A stretch of DNA of 64,000 nt from assembly GCA_032207245.1 (NCBI GenBank), contig CM063500.1, positions 78,819,625 through 78,883,624 on the forward strand, in the 5' to 3' direction. Positions within the stretch are counted from its first letter, which is position 1. Each line of letters begins with the position of its first letter. The notes below the pieces were generated by a model that had not been told where the DNA came from, ran no database searches, and worked only from the letters and a program-made list of their open reading frames with translations. Below, one piece after another: positions 47,421 through 58,940 of this stretch. Position numbers and translations under genes: made by a program. Source of the DNA: Pardosa pseudoannulata (Eukaryota > Arthropoda > Arachnida > Araneae > Lycosidae).

Positions 47421-48380
47421 AGACTTTTTCATCTCAAGACACCGTGGTATGTACTGAGTCAACTCATTTCTTTGTTTGACATGCAGGGATTCTTCTCTCT
47501 CGCGCATCAACATGAAACAACGCTCCTTCCTTCAATGTAGCTGCCGACATGGTTGTATTTTATCATTCTTTTTGTGAATATTTTGGAAAAACCCGAGAAT
47601 CACTGAAGCCGCAAAACACTAGCGCGAAGTGGCAAGGGAGCACTATTACGAAATTTCTTGAAAATACATATGTTTCATAAAGTTTTACTTCTTTGATGAA
47701 ATTTACTATTATCTTCTTTAATGATACATAATTTAGAACTAACATTTTCATTGAATAAAACAACTTTTTCCCCTTGTTTAGAAGGAGTGGAGAGAGAGAA
47801 GGAAAGAAGTGAGAGAGCTAAAATTGTTGTAAGAAGTATTTAAAAGAAGTACTGAATGCCCACATAAAAAGTATAGAATCCAGTTTATTTGGGAAAAGTG
47901 AGACAGAACAATATGTATGGAACAAATGGCATATAATAGCTGAGAATGTGTAAATTGAACTCAAATAATATTTTAAAATATATTTATGATTGCATTTTAA
48001 TCTCTTTTTTTAATTTTTATTTTTTTGCCGTTGGTGTAATTATTATATTGTATAAAATAGCAAGAACCACTCCTTGGTATATACCCAGTGCAAGAATTCC
48101 ATTTTTTTCTCGCGTGTGTGACGCCAAGTTAATTTAATTATACGTTGCTTTTTTATAGCGATTTCATAATTCTTTCTTTTATTATTTTAAAATTGTTTTT
48201 AAGAAGATTGCGGCAATTTTTGGGTTTACCCATGGTGGCAAAAATATAGGGGTATAGTAAGGTAGCATTAATATGTTACGTTTGAAAAGAATAAACCAAG
48301 ATATATAAGGTTTATTCAGAGATTCAGCTGCCTATTTTTATTTTAAAAAGGAAGGCTGTAATTCCGGAAACATTTAGAAA
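47421..48380. other. Non-coding stretch
   Basis: Nothing recognised. A purine-rich GGAGTGGAGAGAGAGAAGG run occurs at 47784. Confidence 0.4.
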
Positions 48381-48388
48381 AGAAAATA

Positions 48389-48705
48389 AGTGTATCTAGT
48401 TGAAACCATCTGTAAACTGGTTAATTTATCGTTATTTTTAGACTAGAATTTTAATACTTTTTTTTGTTGTTGCTGCTGTTGTGGTTTTATTGTGAGATTG
48501 CTTAAGCAGTGTGGGCCTTAGGAAGATTGTTTCCCACAAACGTAGAGAAAGTATATCTAGTTAAATCCATCTGTAAATAAGTTAATTTATCGCAATTTTT
48601 AGAATAGAACTTCAATATTTTTTTCTGTTGTGGCTTTATTGTGAGATTGTTTAACCAGTGTGAGTCTTGGAAAGATTTCTTCCCACCAACGTAGAGAAAG
48701 ATCAC
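48389..48705. repeat. Tandem duplication, about 158-bp unit
   Basis: AGTGTATCTAGTTGAAACCA (about 48391) and AGTATATCTAGTTAAATCCA (about 48549) begin two diverged copies. Each includes TTTATTGTGAGATTG and CCCAC-AACGTAGAGAAAG. Confidence 0.8.
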
Positions 48706-48837
48706 TCTGGTACATACATGATCTAACGAAATACACGTATTAGAAGCGCAAAACTGATTTACAGGACAGCTAACTTCGCTTTAGCTCATCATTTTTCTTT
48801 CATTTCTTTCTTTCCCTTTTTTAATAAAAAAAAGGAA

Positions 48838-49445
48838 AGGAGGTCTTGCTAGTTTTAAGTAAAAAACAGTCGGTTCCGATAAATCAGCCCGTATGAGAAG
48901 TCGTATGACAAAGTTGATTTCCAACTAACGCGAATGTAGGAAATGTAGCACTAATGTACAAGAATAACTTTTTAATATTGACTCGTCAGATAATAAATGG
49001 TTTTTCTTTTTAAAAAAATTACCTTCCTGCTAGCTTCAAGCAAACAACAGTCGATTCCGGTAAATCTGCCAGTGTGAGAAGTCAAAGTTGGTTTCCAACT
49101 AAAGGCGAATGTAAAAAATGTAGCACTAATGCACATGGATAACATTTTAATATGTCTCGTCATTTCTCGTAACATTTTATAATTACTCGTCAACTTATAA
49201 AAGGTTATTCCTCTTTTTAAAAATGACCTTCCTGCTAGCTTCAAACAAAGGACCGTTCGTTCCGGTAAATCAGCAAGTATGAGAAGTCATATGCCAGAGT
49301 TGGTTTCCAACAAAAGGAAAATGTAAATGTAGCCCTAATGCACAAGAATAACCGTTTAATATTAGCTCGTCAGTTAATAAACGGTTATTCCTTAAAAGAA
49401 AATTACCTTCCTGCTAGCTCCAATCAAAAAACCGTCAATCAGATA
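48838..49445. repeat. Tandem repeat, about 180-204-bp units, four copies
   Basis: Units marked by ACCTTCCTGCTAGCTTCAA start near 48839 (diverged), 49021, 49225 and 49405 (partial). Each holds TTCCGGTAAATCAGC, TATGAGAAGTC and TTGGTTTCCAACTAA segments. Non-coding. Confidence 0.85.
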
Positions 49446-49455
49446 GTATAAGAAG

Positions 49456-50704
49456 AAGTGGCGTGCGGTAGGTTTTCATGCAGGGTGTGCAGAGAACATG
49501 GATTTTCCAATAAATCTTTAATTATTGAGACATCTGAGTTCTCCATTATGAAACGGGTTATTTATTATGAATATAAATTTAAAGATTACAATAAATAAAA
49601 TATTTAACTACGAGTAGTCGAGTTATAACTATAAAAACAGCTAAACTTATGAGAATTCTACTAGCACTGAAGCAAAAATCATGTCTTTTGTTGTATGGTA
49701 TCATATCGGCGTCGAAAAAGCAATGTTTCGGGCTTCTACGAAAAACTTATATGTTCAGAAAACTTAGTACCACATGGCACCCGTCGCTGCGGTGCCTCAT
49801 TCGGATGCTCATTGGTGCCGACAAACCGAACGTCTATTCCACGTGCAGAGGATTTCACTGCACGCTGGCACAATAAAGCGAACTGTTTCTTGTTCGGTCA
49901 GTGGATTAAATTATATTAATTGTTTTTAACATTTGGAAATCATATATTCTGCGAAAAACATCTTGACAATTTTTAAAAACAAAACCAGGGATATGGTGTT
50001 ACATAATATAACTTATATACTGTCTGTAAGACACAATGAATGGTAAAATTTGAACTGTTCTGTTAAAATTCGTTTCTTTAAAACAAAACAACATTGTTTT
50101 TCAGCTAATTATTTCAATAAATATAATACATCACCGAAATTAATTTACCACACTAAAACATTTCACTTTATATTGATGAAATACTTCTTTTATATTTCCA
50201 TGAAAACAAAATCTTACAATATATAATTTAAACATTAACCGTCTGCAAAATCGTATGGCCAGTTAATCAGTTAAAAAAAAAATAAATAAAAAATAAAAAT
50301 AAAAAAAAAAGTCTCGCTCTAATACAACGCTTAATAAACCGTACCTTCGGATGATTCTGAATGCCAAGTGCAGGAAAAATAGCTGCACTTGCCTCAGTGC
50401 CATAGTATGCTGTTCTTCTCCAGTAGCCCATATATATAAAGCGTGATTTTCAATTTAGTGCGCAGTGCGTACACATCAGAACTTCCTATGTTCGTTTGCG
50501 CGCTACGTGGTGCAGCACCTAGTACCGCACGCACTGCGGGAATACAAGCAAGCAAATCAACATAATATTTGAATATATTATAAATAATATTTATTATATA
50601 CCATATAAAGATAGGTAGACATAGGTGCAGAAAATTATTGTCCCTCATAATTTTGCCAGGGTGTGCAGTGCACACACTAGCACACCCTGGACCGCACGCC
50701 ACTG
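49456..50704. mobile_element. 1.25-kb DNA element with AGTGGCGTGCGG ends
   Basis: The left end AGTGGCGTGCGGTAGGTTTT and the right end, inverted, AGTGGCGTGCGGTCCAGGGT match over the first 13 bases. Both ends also carry GCAGGGTGTGCAG nearby. Inner GC-rich segments at about 49775-49870 and 50480-50540 look like diverged inverse copies of each other (CAAACGAACAT... and CAAACCGAACGT...). The middle is AT-rich. The superfamily and target duplication are unclear. The open frames inside (49649-49919 and 50394-50702) overlap the ends and are not convincing genes. Confidence 0.65.
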
Positions 50705-50819
50705 GGAGGAAGATCAGGTGTTGGGGGTGATTATAAATACAGTATAGTTAATGTTTATTGCCGTTGTAGTTATGATATATGTATAACACAACTTTTATGT
50801 ACAGTCGCAGCTGGCACTG

Positions 50820-50957
50820 TAAAAATGCATATTTTGAATATTGCTCGATAATAAAATATTTTGAATAATTTGTTGTTTTATTTTTATATGTGCGGCCCAC
50901 CTCAGTTCAGTAAATTGTTTTTTGGCCCACCAACCGATTTGGGTTGGGCACCCCTGA
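50820..50957 (-). mobile_element. hAT (Charlie-like) terminal fragment
   Basis: On the minus strand from 50957: CAGGGGTGCCCAACCCAAAT, GGTTGGTGGGCC and GTGGGCCGCACAT. This is the usual look of a hAT Charlie-type end. The second end was not found. Confidence 0.5.
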
Positions 50958-51012
50958 TTTAGAGGTACCTTTGTTTTCTCGGGTACCATGGGTGCGTGAA
51001 AACCGTTCATAT

Positions 51013-51044
51013 CTCAATGGCACACAAGAAGGTGTGCCATTGAG
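51013..51044. repeat. Perfect 13-bp hairpin with 6-base loop
   Basis: CTCAATGGCACAC, loop AAGAAG, GTGTGCCATTGAG. It directly precedes the inverted SINE copy. Confidence 0.85.
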
Positions 51045-51045
51045 G

Positions 51046-51212
51046 AGAGTTTGGTTTGGAGTGCTACAGACCACTGTTTTTCTCACAAGGGCTAATGAGA
51101 CCGGGACCTACTGCTTACAGAAAATTCCGAACGGCTACGAACATTCATGCCAGCAGTGAGATTCGAACCCATGAATTTGCTACCGAAGAGCCGCGTTCTA
51201 CCATCCGCCAGA
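51046..51212 (-). mobile_element. tRNA-derived SINE, inverted copy
   Basis: On the plus strand it begins GGAGAGTTTGGTTTGGAGTG, the reverse of the family tail. It contains CAAGGGCTAATGAGACCGGG and GTGAGATTCGAACCCATG, the inverse of the B-box region. No clear target duplication. The short frames through it are not genes. Confidence 0.85.
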
Positions 51213-51409
51213 AGTGTATTACCGTAAATGGTTTCATGGACAGTTTATTTTCCATCCTTAATATTTAAATGTAAACAAAAATTTCGACAAAATAAAATAT
51301 ATACCTTAAATGATATTGTTTAATTGAGCAAAAAACATAAATTCGAGGGAGACATTCAAACGGGAATTATATGGTCCACGAAAGGGATAAAGGGTAAACT
51401 TCTGTCGCT

Positions 51410-52242
51410 ATTTTTCCCAGGGTTTTATCAGTTTTAACCATGGGGGTTTAAACCAGTGGTTTTAATCGGTTTTCACTGTCTTGGTCAATATCAATTTGAC
51501 CAGTTTTGACCATTGAAATTCACTTTTCAATATATTTAATACTAATCGAACATAGTTTACTAGCATATGATAAAGGCAAGTTACATTTGTTAAAAATGTC
51601 ATACTATAAATAACACCAGCTCAAAAACAAATATAACATTACACCAAGATACAAAATAAATGTTTTACTTATTTTTTTATTCAAGCTGTTTTATATGTAA
51701 TTTATGTTGAATTCAAAAAACAGTTACAAATGACAAGTTTTGTAGTTGTATCTAAATTTAAACTATTTCATAATTTATTTTGGATTACTCCGAACTTTGA
51801 AAATAACCTTTCTATAGATGAAGAGATGGCACAACAGCTCATTAGATGCATTGTAAAATCAACAAATTTTACTTTAATGCCTTTAGCCTTCTTCATTGCT
51901 GCCCACCAGACATCAGGTCCAAGTGTATTTTATGTTTTATGCTGCAACTGGATTACATTTTTACAATTGCATGTGCATGGTTTATTTTTAACATTCAAAC
52001 ATTCTTATTATACTATATAGGCATGTTAAATCTCATGAACTTGTTAGCGTAATATTTTGTTTAACTGCACTACTATTTTTATTGCTTATTAAAAGTCCCT
52101 TCTAAGTACAAAAGATATTATATATTAAAATTAAAACCATTTAAAACCATTTTTAACAATTCTGACCACTTCTGACCAGTTTTGGACGGATAAAACCACT
52201 TTTATTCAGTGTTCTGGTCAAAATTACAACACTGATTCTTCC
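51410..52242 (-). mobile_element. hAT-type element with 8-bp target duplication, single-copy relative of the 61196 array element
   Basis: The element runs 51418-52234, with left end CAGGGTTTTATCAGTTTTAA and right end TTACAACACTG. It is flanked by ATTTTTCC (51410-51417) and ATTCTTCC (52235-52242), differing at one base. Its sequence matches, in reverse, both flanks of the element at 61196-63873, and it carries one copy of the segment that is amplified there (about 51700-51850). Repeated TGACCAGTTTTGACC motifs lie near both ends. The 96-residue plus-strand frame at 51730-52020 is antisense to the transposase-derived segment. Confidence 0.9.
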
Positions 52243-52249
52243 ACGAGAA

Positions 52250-52880
52250 ATGTACTGAAAAAACAACAGATTTATGATTGGTTAATTGGGAGGATATGGT
52301 TAATGTTTTGTTGTTCAAATATAATTCGACAACTAATTATTGAACTCCAGTAGTTGAATGGCTTCGAGTATCCATACCATTAATGGGTCTTGAATTCATA
52401 CATTTTTTTCCAAAAGAAAAGAAGGTAGACTGTAGATTCAAAGGTAGAGCAGTTACATTCTGAGTACAGAAAGCTAAAAATTACCTGACAGACTCTGTAA
52501 GAGCAGTGTAACCCAAACAGGGCCTCCGTTACAATCTATTTTCAGCTGAGTAAACACTTGACCCTATATATTAATGGGAAGTTACACTCCAGAAGAACAG
52601 GTGAGTGATATCAATAGGAAGATAGATTACACGAAATCATCTAATCAGAACGTAGAGATGTTTGCTACCACATTATCTGTATTAGTTGTCTACAATGGCG
52701 CCATTTTTTCGAACACCTCTCCATATTTTAATTTTTAAGAGACATAGTACTTTTTGAGACGAAAAATCTTCATTATAGCAGACTTTTTTCTATACATACT
52801 AAAATGAAAAGTTCTGTTCCTATTATAATAATTTTTTACGAGTTCTTTAACTACGTCCTGGTTTTGAAAAATTTATCTAG
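52250..52880. other. Non-coding stretch
   Basis: No recognised gene or element. Confidence 0.4.
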
Positions 52881-52885
52881 TCTTG

Positions 52886-53640
52886 CCATTTAAATTTGAA
52901 ATTATTTTTACGTAACATAAAAATTATACTCCAAATGAAAACAATGGAAATTCAAGATAATTTTTAAAACATGCATATGAAATACTAAATTTTTATATGA
53001 AGTTGAAGTAAAATATCTGCTTTTATCTGTAAACTAAAACTTAAAGTATCTGACATGTTAAAATGAAAAAATAAAATTTAAATTTAAGAAATCGAAAGTT
53101 AAAAAAAAAATTATCACTATCACGATATCAAATAAAATATCTTGCTTGTATTGATGTAATTGAGGTTTACCGAATGCAAACAATAATTAACTTCTATTTG
53201 AAATAAAAATAGCTTATTTCTATTTGAAATAAACAATTTAAAAAAATATTTAATGTACACATTTCCATTTACCACATTTCCAATTTTACCATTTAAATTT
53301 GAAATTATTTTTAAGTAACAAAAAAATTATACTGCAAATGAAAACAATGGAAATTGAAGATAATTTTTAAAATTTGCCTATGGAACACTAAATTTGTATA
53401 TGAAATTGAAGTAAAATATCTGCTTTAATCTGTAAACTAAAACTTAAAGTATCTGACGTGTTAAAATGAAAAATAAAATTTAAATTTAAGAAATCTAAAG
53501 TTTAAAAAAATTTACCACTATCACGATATCAAATAAAATATCTTGCTTGTATTGATATAATTGATAATTACGAAATGCAGACGATAATTATTTCTATTTG
53601 AAATGAAAATAATTTATTTCAATAGAATATTTAATTTACA
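52886..53640. repeat. Tandem duplication, 403-bp period
   Basis: A segment starting CCATTTAAATTTGAAATTAT at 52886 is repeated at 53289. The match includes AAAACTTAAAGTATCTGAC and TATCACGATATCAAATAAAA and extends over about 330 bp with modest divergence. Confidence 0.88.
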
Positions 53641-54300
53641 AATTTTTAAAAATATTGGTAGGTGGGTTTCTATTTATTTCACTTAATGAATATATTTTAT
53701 GTATTTTTAATGTTGTATTATTTTATATAGCAAAACTAAATAATTTACAGCCAGAAAAAAAACTTTGATAAAGTACATATAATTATTTCAGGAATATCTT
53801 GAAATAATGTTTAACAATACTAAAAAATGGCAATAGATAAAGCATTCCATTTGATCATTATCATTAATGATAGATATTTCGAAGAGGAAACATACAGTAG
53901 AGAATAAAAATGTTGTAAATTGATTTACTGTAGAATAACAGGTTTATTTTATTTATTTTTATAGCTTTGTTATTCCTTTTAAACTAAGAAAGATAAATTA
54001 AATTTTTAAAAAAGAATATGTATTATGAAGATAATTTGAATAATAACTTGGTTGAATTAACCATCGATATCTATCAGATTAATTTAACTACCCAAACTAT
54101 TATTTGATAGTAAAAAAGTAAAAGGAATGATTAATAATTCAAGTGAAATCTTATAAATATCTATTCGATCCAAAATCTTAAGAATGGAAATGAAAAACAG
54201 TTTTAGCAATTTAAAATCAAATCTCCTGAATTTAGATTTCTAAAAGGAGCTTAAACTAATGCAAGCATACCGTGAATGTGTTTATAAATCTCCCGATCGT
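53641..54300. other. AT-rich stretch upstream of a promoter-like region
   Basis: Nothing recognised. Confidence 0.4.
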
Positions 54301-54324
54301 AACCCTTGCAGCAGAACTATTTAA

Positions 54325-54538
54325 ATCTGCGCCGGCCTAATATCGTTATGCAAATTTGCGAAATTGCCGCCATTTTTAGTTCTGCTTTCGTTTTCGTCGA
54401 TTTGCTCTCGTACTGTAGCGCCACCTCGCGGACTAATCTCCAGCGGAGGTACACCATGCAAGAGAGAAGAAAGGTAAAAACAACTCAAGTGATCGCACAC
54501 GGTTCCGTTCGGATTTTCGTGTAGTGCCTACCGCAGCG
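54325..54538 (+). promoter_or_regulatory. Promoter / 5' UTR candidate with CTCF-like and octamer sites
   Basis: A GC-richer stretch between AT-rich flanks. It holds an octamer ATGCAAAT (54348-54355), a YY1/Pho-like GCCATTTT (54369-54376) and, on the minus strand, CCGCGAGGTGGCGCT (54417-54431), which follows the CTCF core closely. It ends at a strong start context (CAGCGATGGCG) at 54539. No TATA box was seen, so a CpG-style promoter is likely. Confidence 0.5.
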
Positions 54539-54671
54539 ATGGCGGAAGGCCCCAAGGAGGGTGGCGACGAAAGCTTCTCTTTCGTCGACAAAGTTCGCCT
54601 CATGATGTATGGAGAACAGGAAAAAGAGGCCTTCCTCATCGACAAGAAAGAGAAGGAGGAGAAGAAGAAAG
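54539..54671 (+). CDS. First coding exon of an unidentified gene (44 codons)
   Basis: ATG in a strong context (GCGATGGCG), then MAEGPKEGGDESFSFVDKVR, LMMYGEQEKEAFLIDKKEKE and EKKK, then a consensus donor AAAG|GTGAGT at 54672. The exon leaves in phase 1. The base composition is clearly coding-like (GC-rich third positions) compared with its surroundings. The C-terminal part is a charged Glu/Lys helix. The family was not recognised and no second exon could be found in the 9 kb downstream, so it may lie outside the window. The longer frames on the opposite strand (54433-54696) are shadows. Confidence 0.6.
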
Positions 54672-54679
54672 GTGAGTGC

Positions 54680-55275
54680 CAAATTTCATGAATCAAAATC
54701 CTCCCTCACCTGCATGCCGTTGGTAGACATCTTCTTTCGGAGAATACAACTCCAGATACACACATCTAATGAATCAGTGCTGTGCTCTTAAATTTAGCCG
54801 CGAATCTCCGAGTTATTTCTCTTATTTTAACGTACCTAGTATATGCATCTGTTTGTTATTGAAAAGAAAATGAATTCGCACACGCAATACGTCAAAGCAA
54901 TTAAGGATGAAGAACTGTTTATTTTCCATTAGAATATATTTCTCATCCTATAATCGTCTGAATATATTATTTGCATATCTGTCTATCCGATTAAACAATA
55001 CAAAAAATATATATTTCTTACTATGAATGCACATGCAAGAGTACCTAGAAATGTGTATGTACATGTATTTAATAATAATAATATCCGTTCTATTTTCTTT
55101 TTAATTCTATTTTTAAATTTTACCTTCAGTTTGATTCAACCGTATCTTTGTATATTATTTCTTACAGTACGCATTTTAAAATTTGAGATAATGTTTATAT
55201 TTTTCATTTGCTCTCGTAAAACGGGGAATGTTTATGCATGCACACGTGCGTGCGCATCAGTATCTTAATTTACAT
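54680..55275. other. Start of the intron downstream of the 54539 exon
   Basis: AT-rich, with no recognised exon. Confidence 0.4.
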
Positions 55276-55277
55276 AA

Positions 55278-55790
55278 ACAAATTTTCTGTCAAAGGAAAC
55301 ACAGCAGTAAATCTATTTACCAGTTTTATAGTAAACATCATGTGTAGGTTAATACATGGCGTTTGATCTTGAAATGTTAGAATCTTCTTTTTTATTTTGC
55401 TTTTCTAGAGAATACTGAAAAAATAAATTATATTCGAAAATATATTACAAATTTTCTGTCAAAGGGGAACACAGAAGTAAAGCTATTTACCAGTTTTATA
55501 GTAAACATCAAGTTTAGGTTAATACAAGACGTTTCATCTTCAAATGCTAGAATCTTCATTTTTATTTTGCTTTCCCAGAGAATATTGAAAAAATAAATTA
55601 TATTCGAAAATATATTACAAATTTTCTGTCAAAGGGAAACACAGATATAAAGCTATTTACCAGTTTTATAGTAAACATCAAGTGTAGATAATACACGACG
55701 TTTTATCTTCAAATGTTAGAATCTTCATTTTTATTTTGCTTTCTAAAAGAATATTGAAAAAAAAAATTATTTTCGCTTAGAAATACATAT
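55278..55790. repeat. Triplicated 169-170-bp tandem repeat
   Basis: Units start ACAAATTTTCTGTCAAAGG at 55278, 55447 and 55617. Each includes AGCTATTTACCAGTTTTATA and ends near ATTATATTCGAAAATATATT. The third copy is more diverged at its end. Confidence 0.92.
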
Positions 55791-55799
55791 TTTTTTTAA

Positions 55800-56000
55800 A
55801 CCGGAAATGTATGTATTTTTAGTTTTAGTAAAAAATTAAATATTTCAAAACCCCCGTATTTTTCTCCAAGGGTAATAATTCTTAATAACTTTTTTTTGTT
55901 AATTTGGAAAGTACTGTTTACGTTTTTAAAAGATAAATATTTATAATTTTTCCCAATGTTTATTTACAAAGCTTTATAAAAATGCATGTCATAGACTTAA
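55800..56000. other. AT-rich spacer
   Basis: Nothing recognised. Confidence 0.4.
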
Positions 56001-56008
56001 AATAATTG

Positions 56009-56600
56009 ACAGCCAAATAAAATAATTATATTATTTTATCTATTTATATTAAATTGTTTATTATATAGAATTTTAATCTGATACATTTATTAAAATGATA
56101 TTTACAAATTTTTGACAATATTTTGCTTGCCGCATAAAATGCAATTACGTTGATGATATCTGTAACGATTATTTTTGAGTGATATTTAACTCAAAGTAAT
56201 TCTTTTATATATTATTCTTAACATATCGTTTATTAACTCAAATAACATCTGTCATAATTATTATTTATAGTTAACAGGGTACAATAGGGAAAAAAATGAA
56301 ACAGCCAAATAAAATAATTATATTATTTTACCTATTTATTTTAAATTGTTTGTTTATTACATACAATTTGATACTGATACATTTATTAAAATATTTACAA
56401 ATTTTTAAAAATATTTTGCTTGCAGTATAAAATGCAATTGTGTTGTGATACCTGTAACGATTATTTTTTAGTGATATTTAACTCAAAATAATTATTTTAT
56501 ATATTATTCTTAACATATCGTGTATTAACTCAAATAACATCTGTCACGATTACTATTTATAGCTGTAAGGGTACAATAGGGAAAAAAATGAAACCGAGTG
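56009..56600. repeat. Tandem duplication, 292-bp period
   Basis: ACAGCCAAATAAAATAATTA starts at 56009 and at 56301. Both copies run through AACTCAAATAACATCTGTCA and GGTACAATAGGGAAAAAAAT. Confidence 0.9.
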
Positions 56601-57385
56601 TTATTGAAAAGAACTGTCACAATGAATTGCTTAATAATTTTCAATTTTTGTCTTGCTTTATGGTATAAGAAATTAAGACGTGATTTTTTTTCATAAAAAT
56701 GATTAAAATAATTTCCATTTGTACTTACGAAAATATTATATTAGTAACTTATTCGTAAATAATTATTTATATATGTTGAAAAACGTGATTTGATTTCGCA
56801 ATTATTTTTTTTTTTGTTTACCATTGTATGATCTGTGATTTTGATAGCGAAATTTCCGTTGTATATTTTGCTATTGTAACCTTAGAGTATGAACTAGAAA
56901 ATATTTAAATTATTCTAATTTAAAAAATTCTTTCGTAAAATATAGTACATTGATATTCAAAATTATCATTTAATAAAATTATTTGCAACTTTACTGTAAA
57001 AGTGGCTCAATATTGAATTATTTGTTTACTGAAAAAGAGGAATTGGTTGTCTGAGTAACAATATGAGATATTTAAGAAATGTATAAGATGTTTATTAAAT
57101 TAAACTTAACCGTAATAACTTACATCAGAGAGAGTATTAAAACAGCCTATAGTAATCGTAAAAAAGAACAATTGAAAAGAGTATCGTAATATATTAAATT
57201 TCTCGATTTTTTGTTTGATTATATCTTAATGAATTTTCTTTTTATGATAATTTAATATTCATTATAATTAGATATTAATATGTTTCTTTGACAACTTAAA
57301 CATTTTACATTGGTGTGGAAATATTTAAACAAATGAAGTTATTGTACGCCTGTCAGAAGTTTTATTTGTTTCTGTTGTTCAAATA
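56601..57385. other. AT-rich non-coding stretch
   Basis: Nothing recognised. Confidence 0.45.
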
Positions 57386-57389
57386 ACAA

Positions 57390-57692
<303 letters not shown>

Positions 57693-58039
57693 AGTAAATA
57701 TATAATATGCATGTCATTTAATAGGTTACAATCAAATCGCTAAATGAGGGTACTGGGATATTGCAATTATCCTCTAAATTATGGCTTATAATAACTGTAT
57801 TTGTATCTCAGCCTAGTACGCTTCCGTGTTGTCCACCGCAAAATTTAATATTTTTTTATTAGTTACTATAACACGATTTAAAATACATATTACGTATTGT
57901 AAATACCAAACAAATTGTAATGTCACGAATAGAATCCTGGAATTTGTTAATATGGACTTTCAAAACAGCTATTTTCGGAAGAAAATCGATTTCTTAATCT
58001 GAATGACATATAATAGTAAATACTGAATATCAAGTTTAT

Positions 58040-58044
58040 ACATA

Positions 58045-58104
<60 letters not shown>
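58040..58104. repeat. (TA)n microsatellite
   Basis: TA run with one TTA break. Confidence 0.95.
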
Positions 58105-58119
58105 TCATATACATATATA

Positions 58120-58354
58120 TACATGTTAAGTTTGAAAACAAAAAATTAATAATTTAGGGGTTTCAAGGCAGAAAACGCAGTAATTGAAAGAGCTTCTTCA
58201 GAAAGGGTTGCTGCATGAACCTTGACCAAATGTAGTTTTTTTGTTACGCTAGCCACTCGACGCCATGTTTGATGATTGACTGTTAAACTGTGCAATAGTT
58301 ATGAATAAAGACATTATCAAGAGATCATCGGCTCGTTGACTTCTCTTAGGCTTG

Positions 58355-58405
<51 letters not shown>

Positions 58406-58940
58406 TATATGTATTTATATATATTATATGTATATATATGTAAGGAAAAGCAAATGGGATCGGGAAACTAATGTAACCATTTTGTATAAAACGCCTAAGA
58501 CAGCCCGAGAAAATTCTCATGGGTTTTCAAAACTTAAGGACTAAAAATTCCCTCGTGCTTTTGCATTCCCACTTTTAACCCCTAACCTAAATTGACCACT
58601 GGGACTACAGTTTAGGCCCTAAGAGAAGGGGGTCTAACCAATTATAACTCTACATTTCCCTAGCGGACAATGTAGGAAATTTCCAAACAAAAAGGAGATG
58701 CCCGCTGTCAGAGGCAGATTTTCCTAGAGATTTTCCCATAGATTTTGACTGAGATGTTGACCTAGATGTTAAGGGTCTTTTACATATAATTTCATGGTAA
58801 TTGACCCCTGAGTTTGTCCTGTCCTTATGATGAAGTAGGAACCCGTCCTCCAACGTTATCTTAATAAAAGTCTTTAGCTAAAACGGTGTCATTTTGATGG
58901 GTAATGACTTCAACCACCCATCGTAAAGTTCGTCTTATTA
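58120..58940. other. Unclassified insertion-like block
   Basis: Less AT-rich than its neighbours. It includes a TA run (58357-58400), paired segments around AGATTTTCC and GAGATGTTGACCTAGATGTT, and an AATAAA at 58862 followed by AAAACGGTGTCATTTTGATG. A solo LTR or other repeat could look like this, but no LTR ends or target duplication were found. Confidence 0.3.

Noticed and set aside
51730..52020. 96-residue plus-strand frame, with a related frame at 61450-61650 minus
   Set aside because: Both are antisense to the hAT transposase-derived segment within TIR-bounded elements. Their similarity is explained by the transposon copies.
54433..54696. Minus-strand frames of 87 and 65 residues
   Set aside because: They overlap the plus-strand exon with start context and splice donor, and reflect its purine-rich composition.
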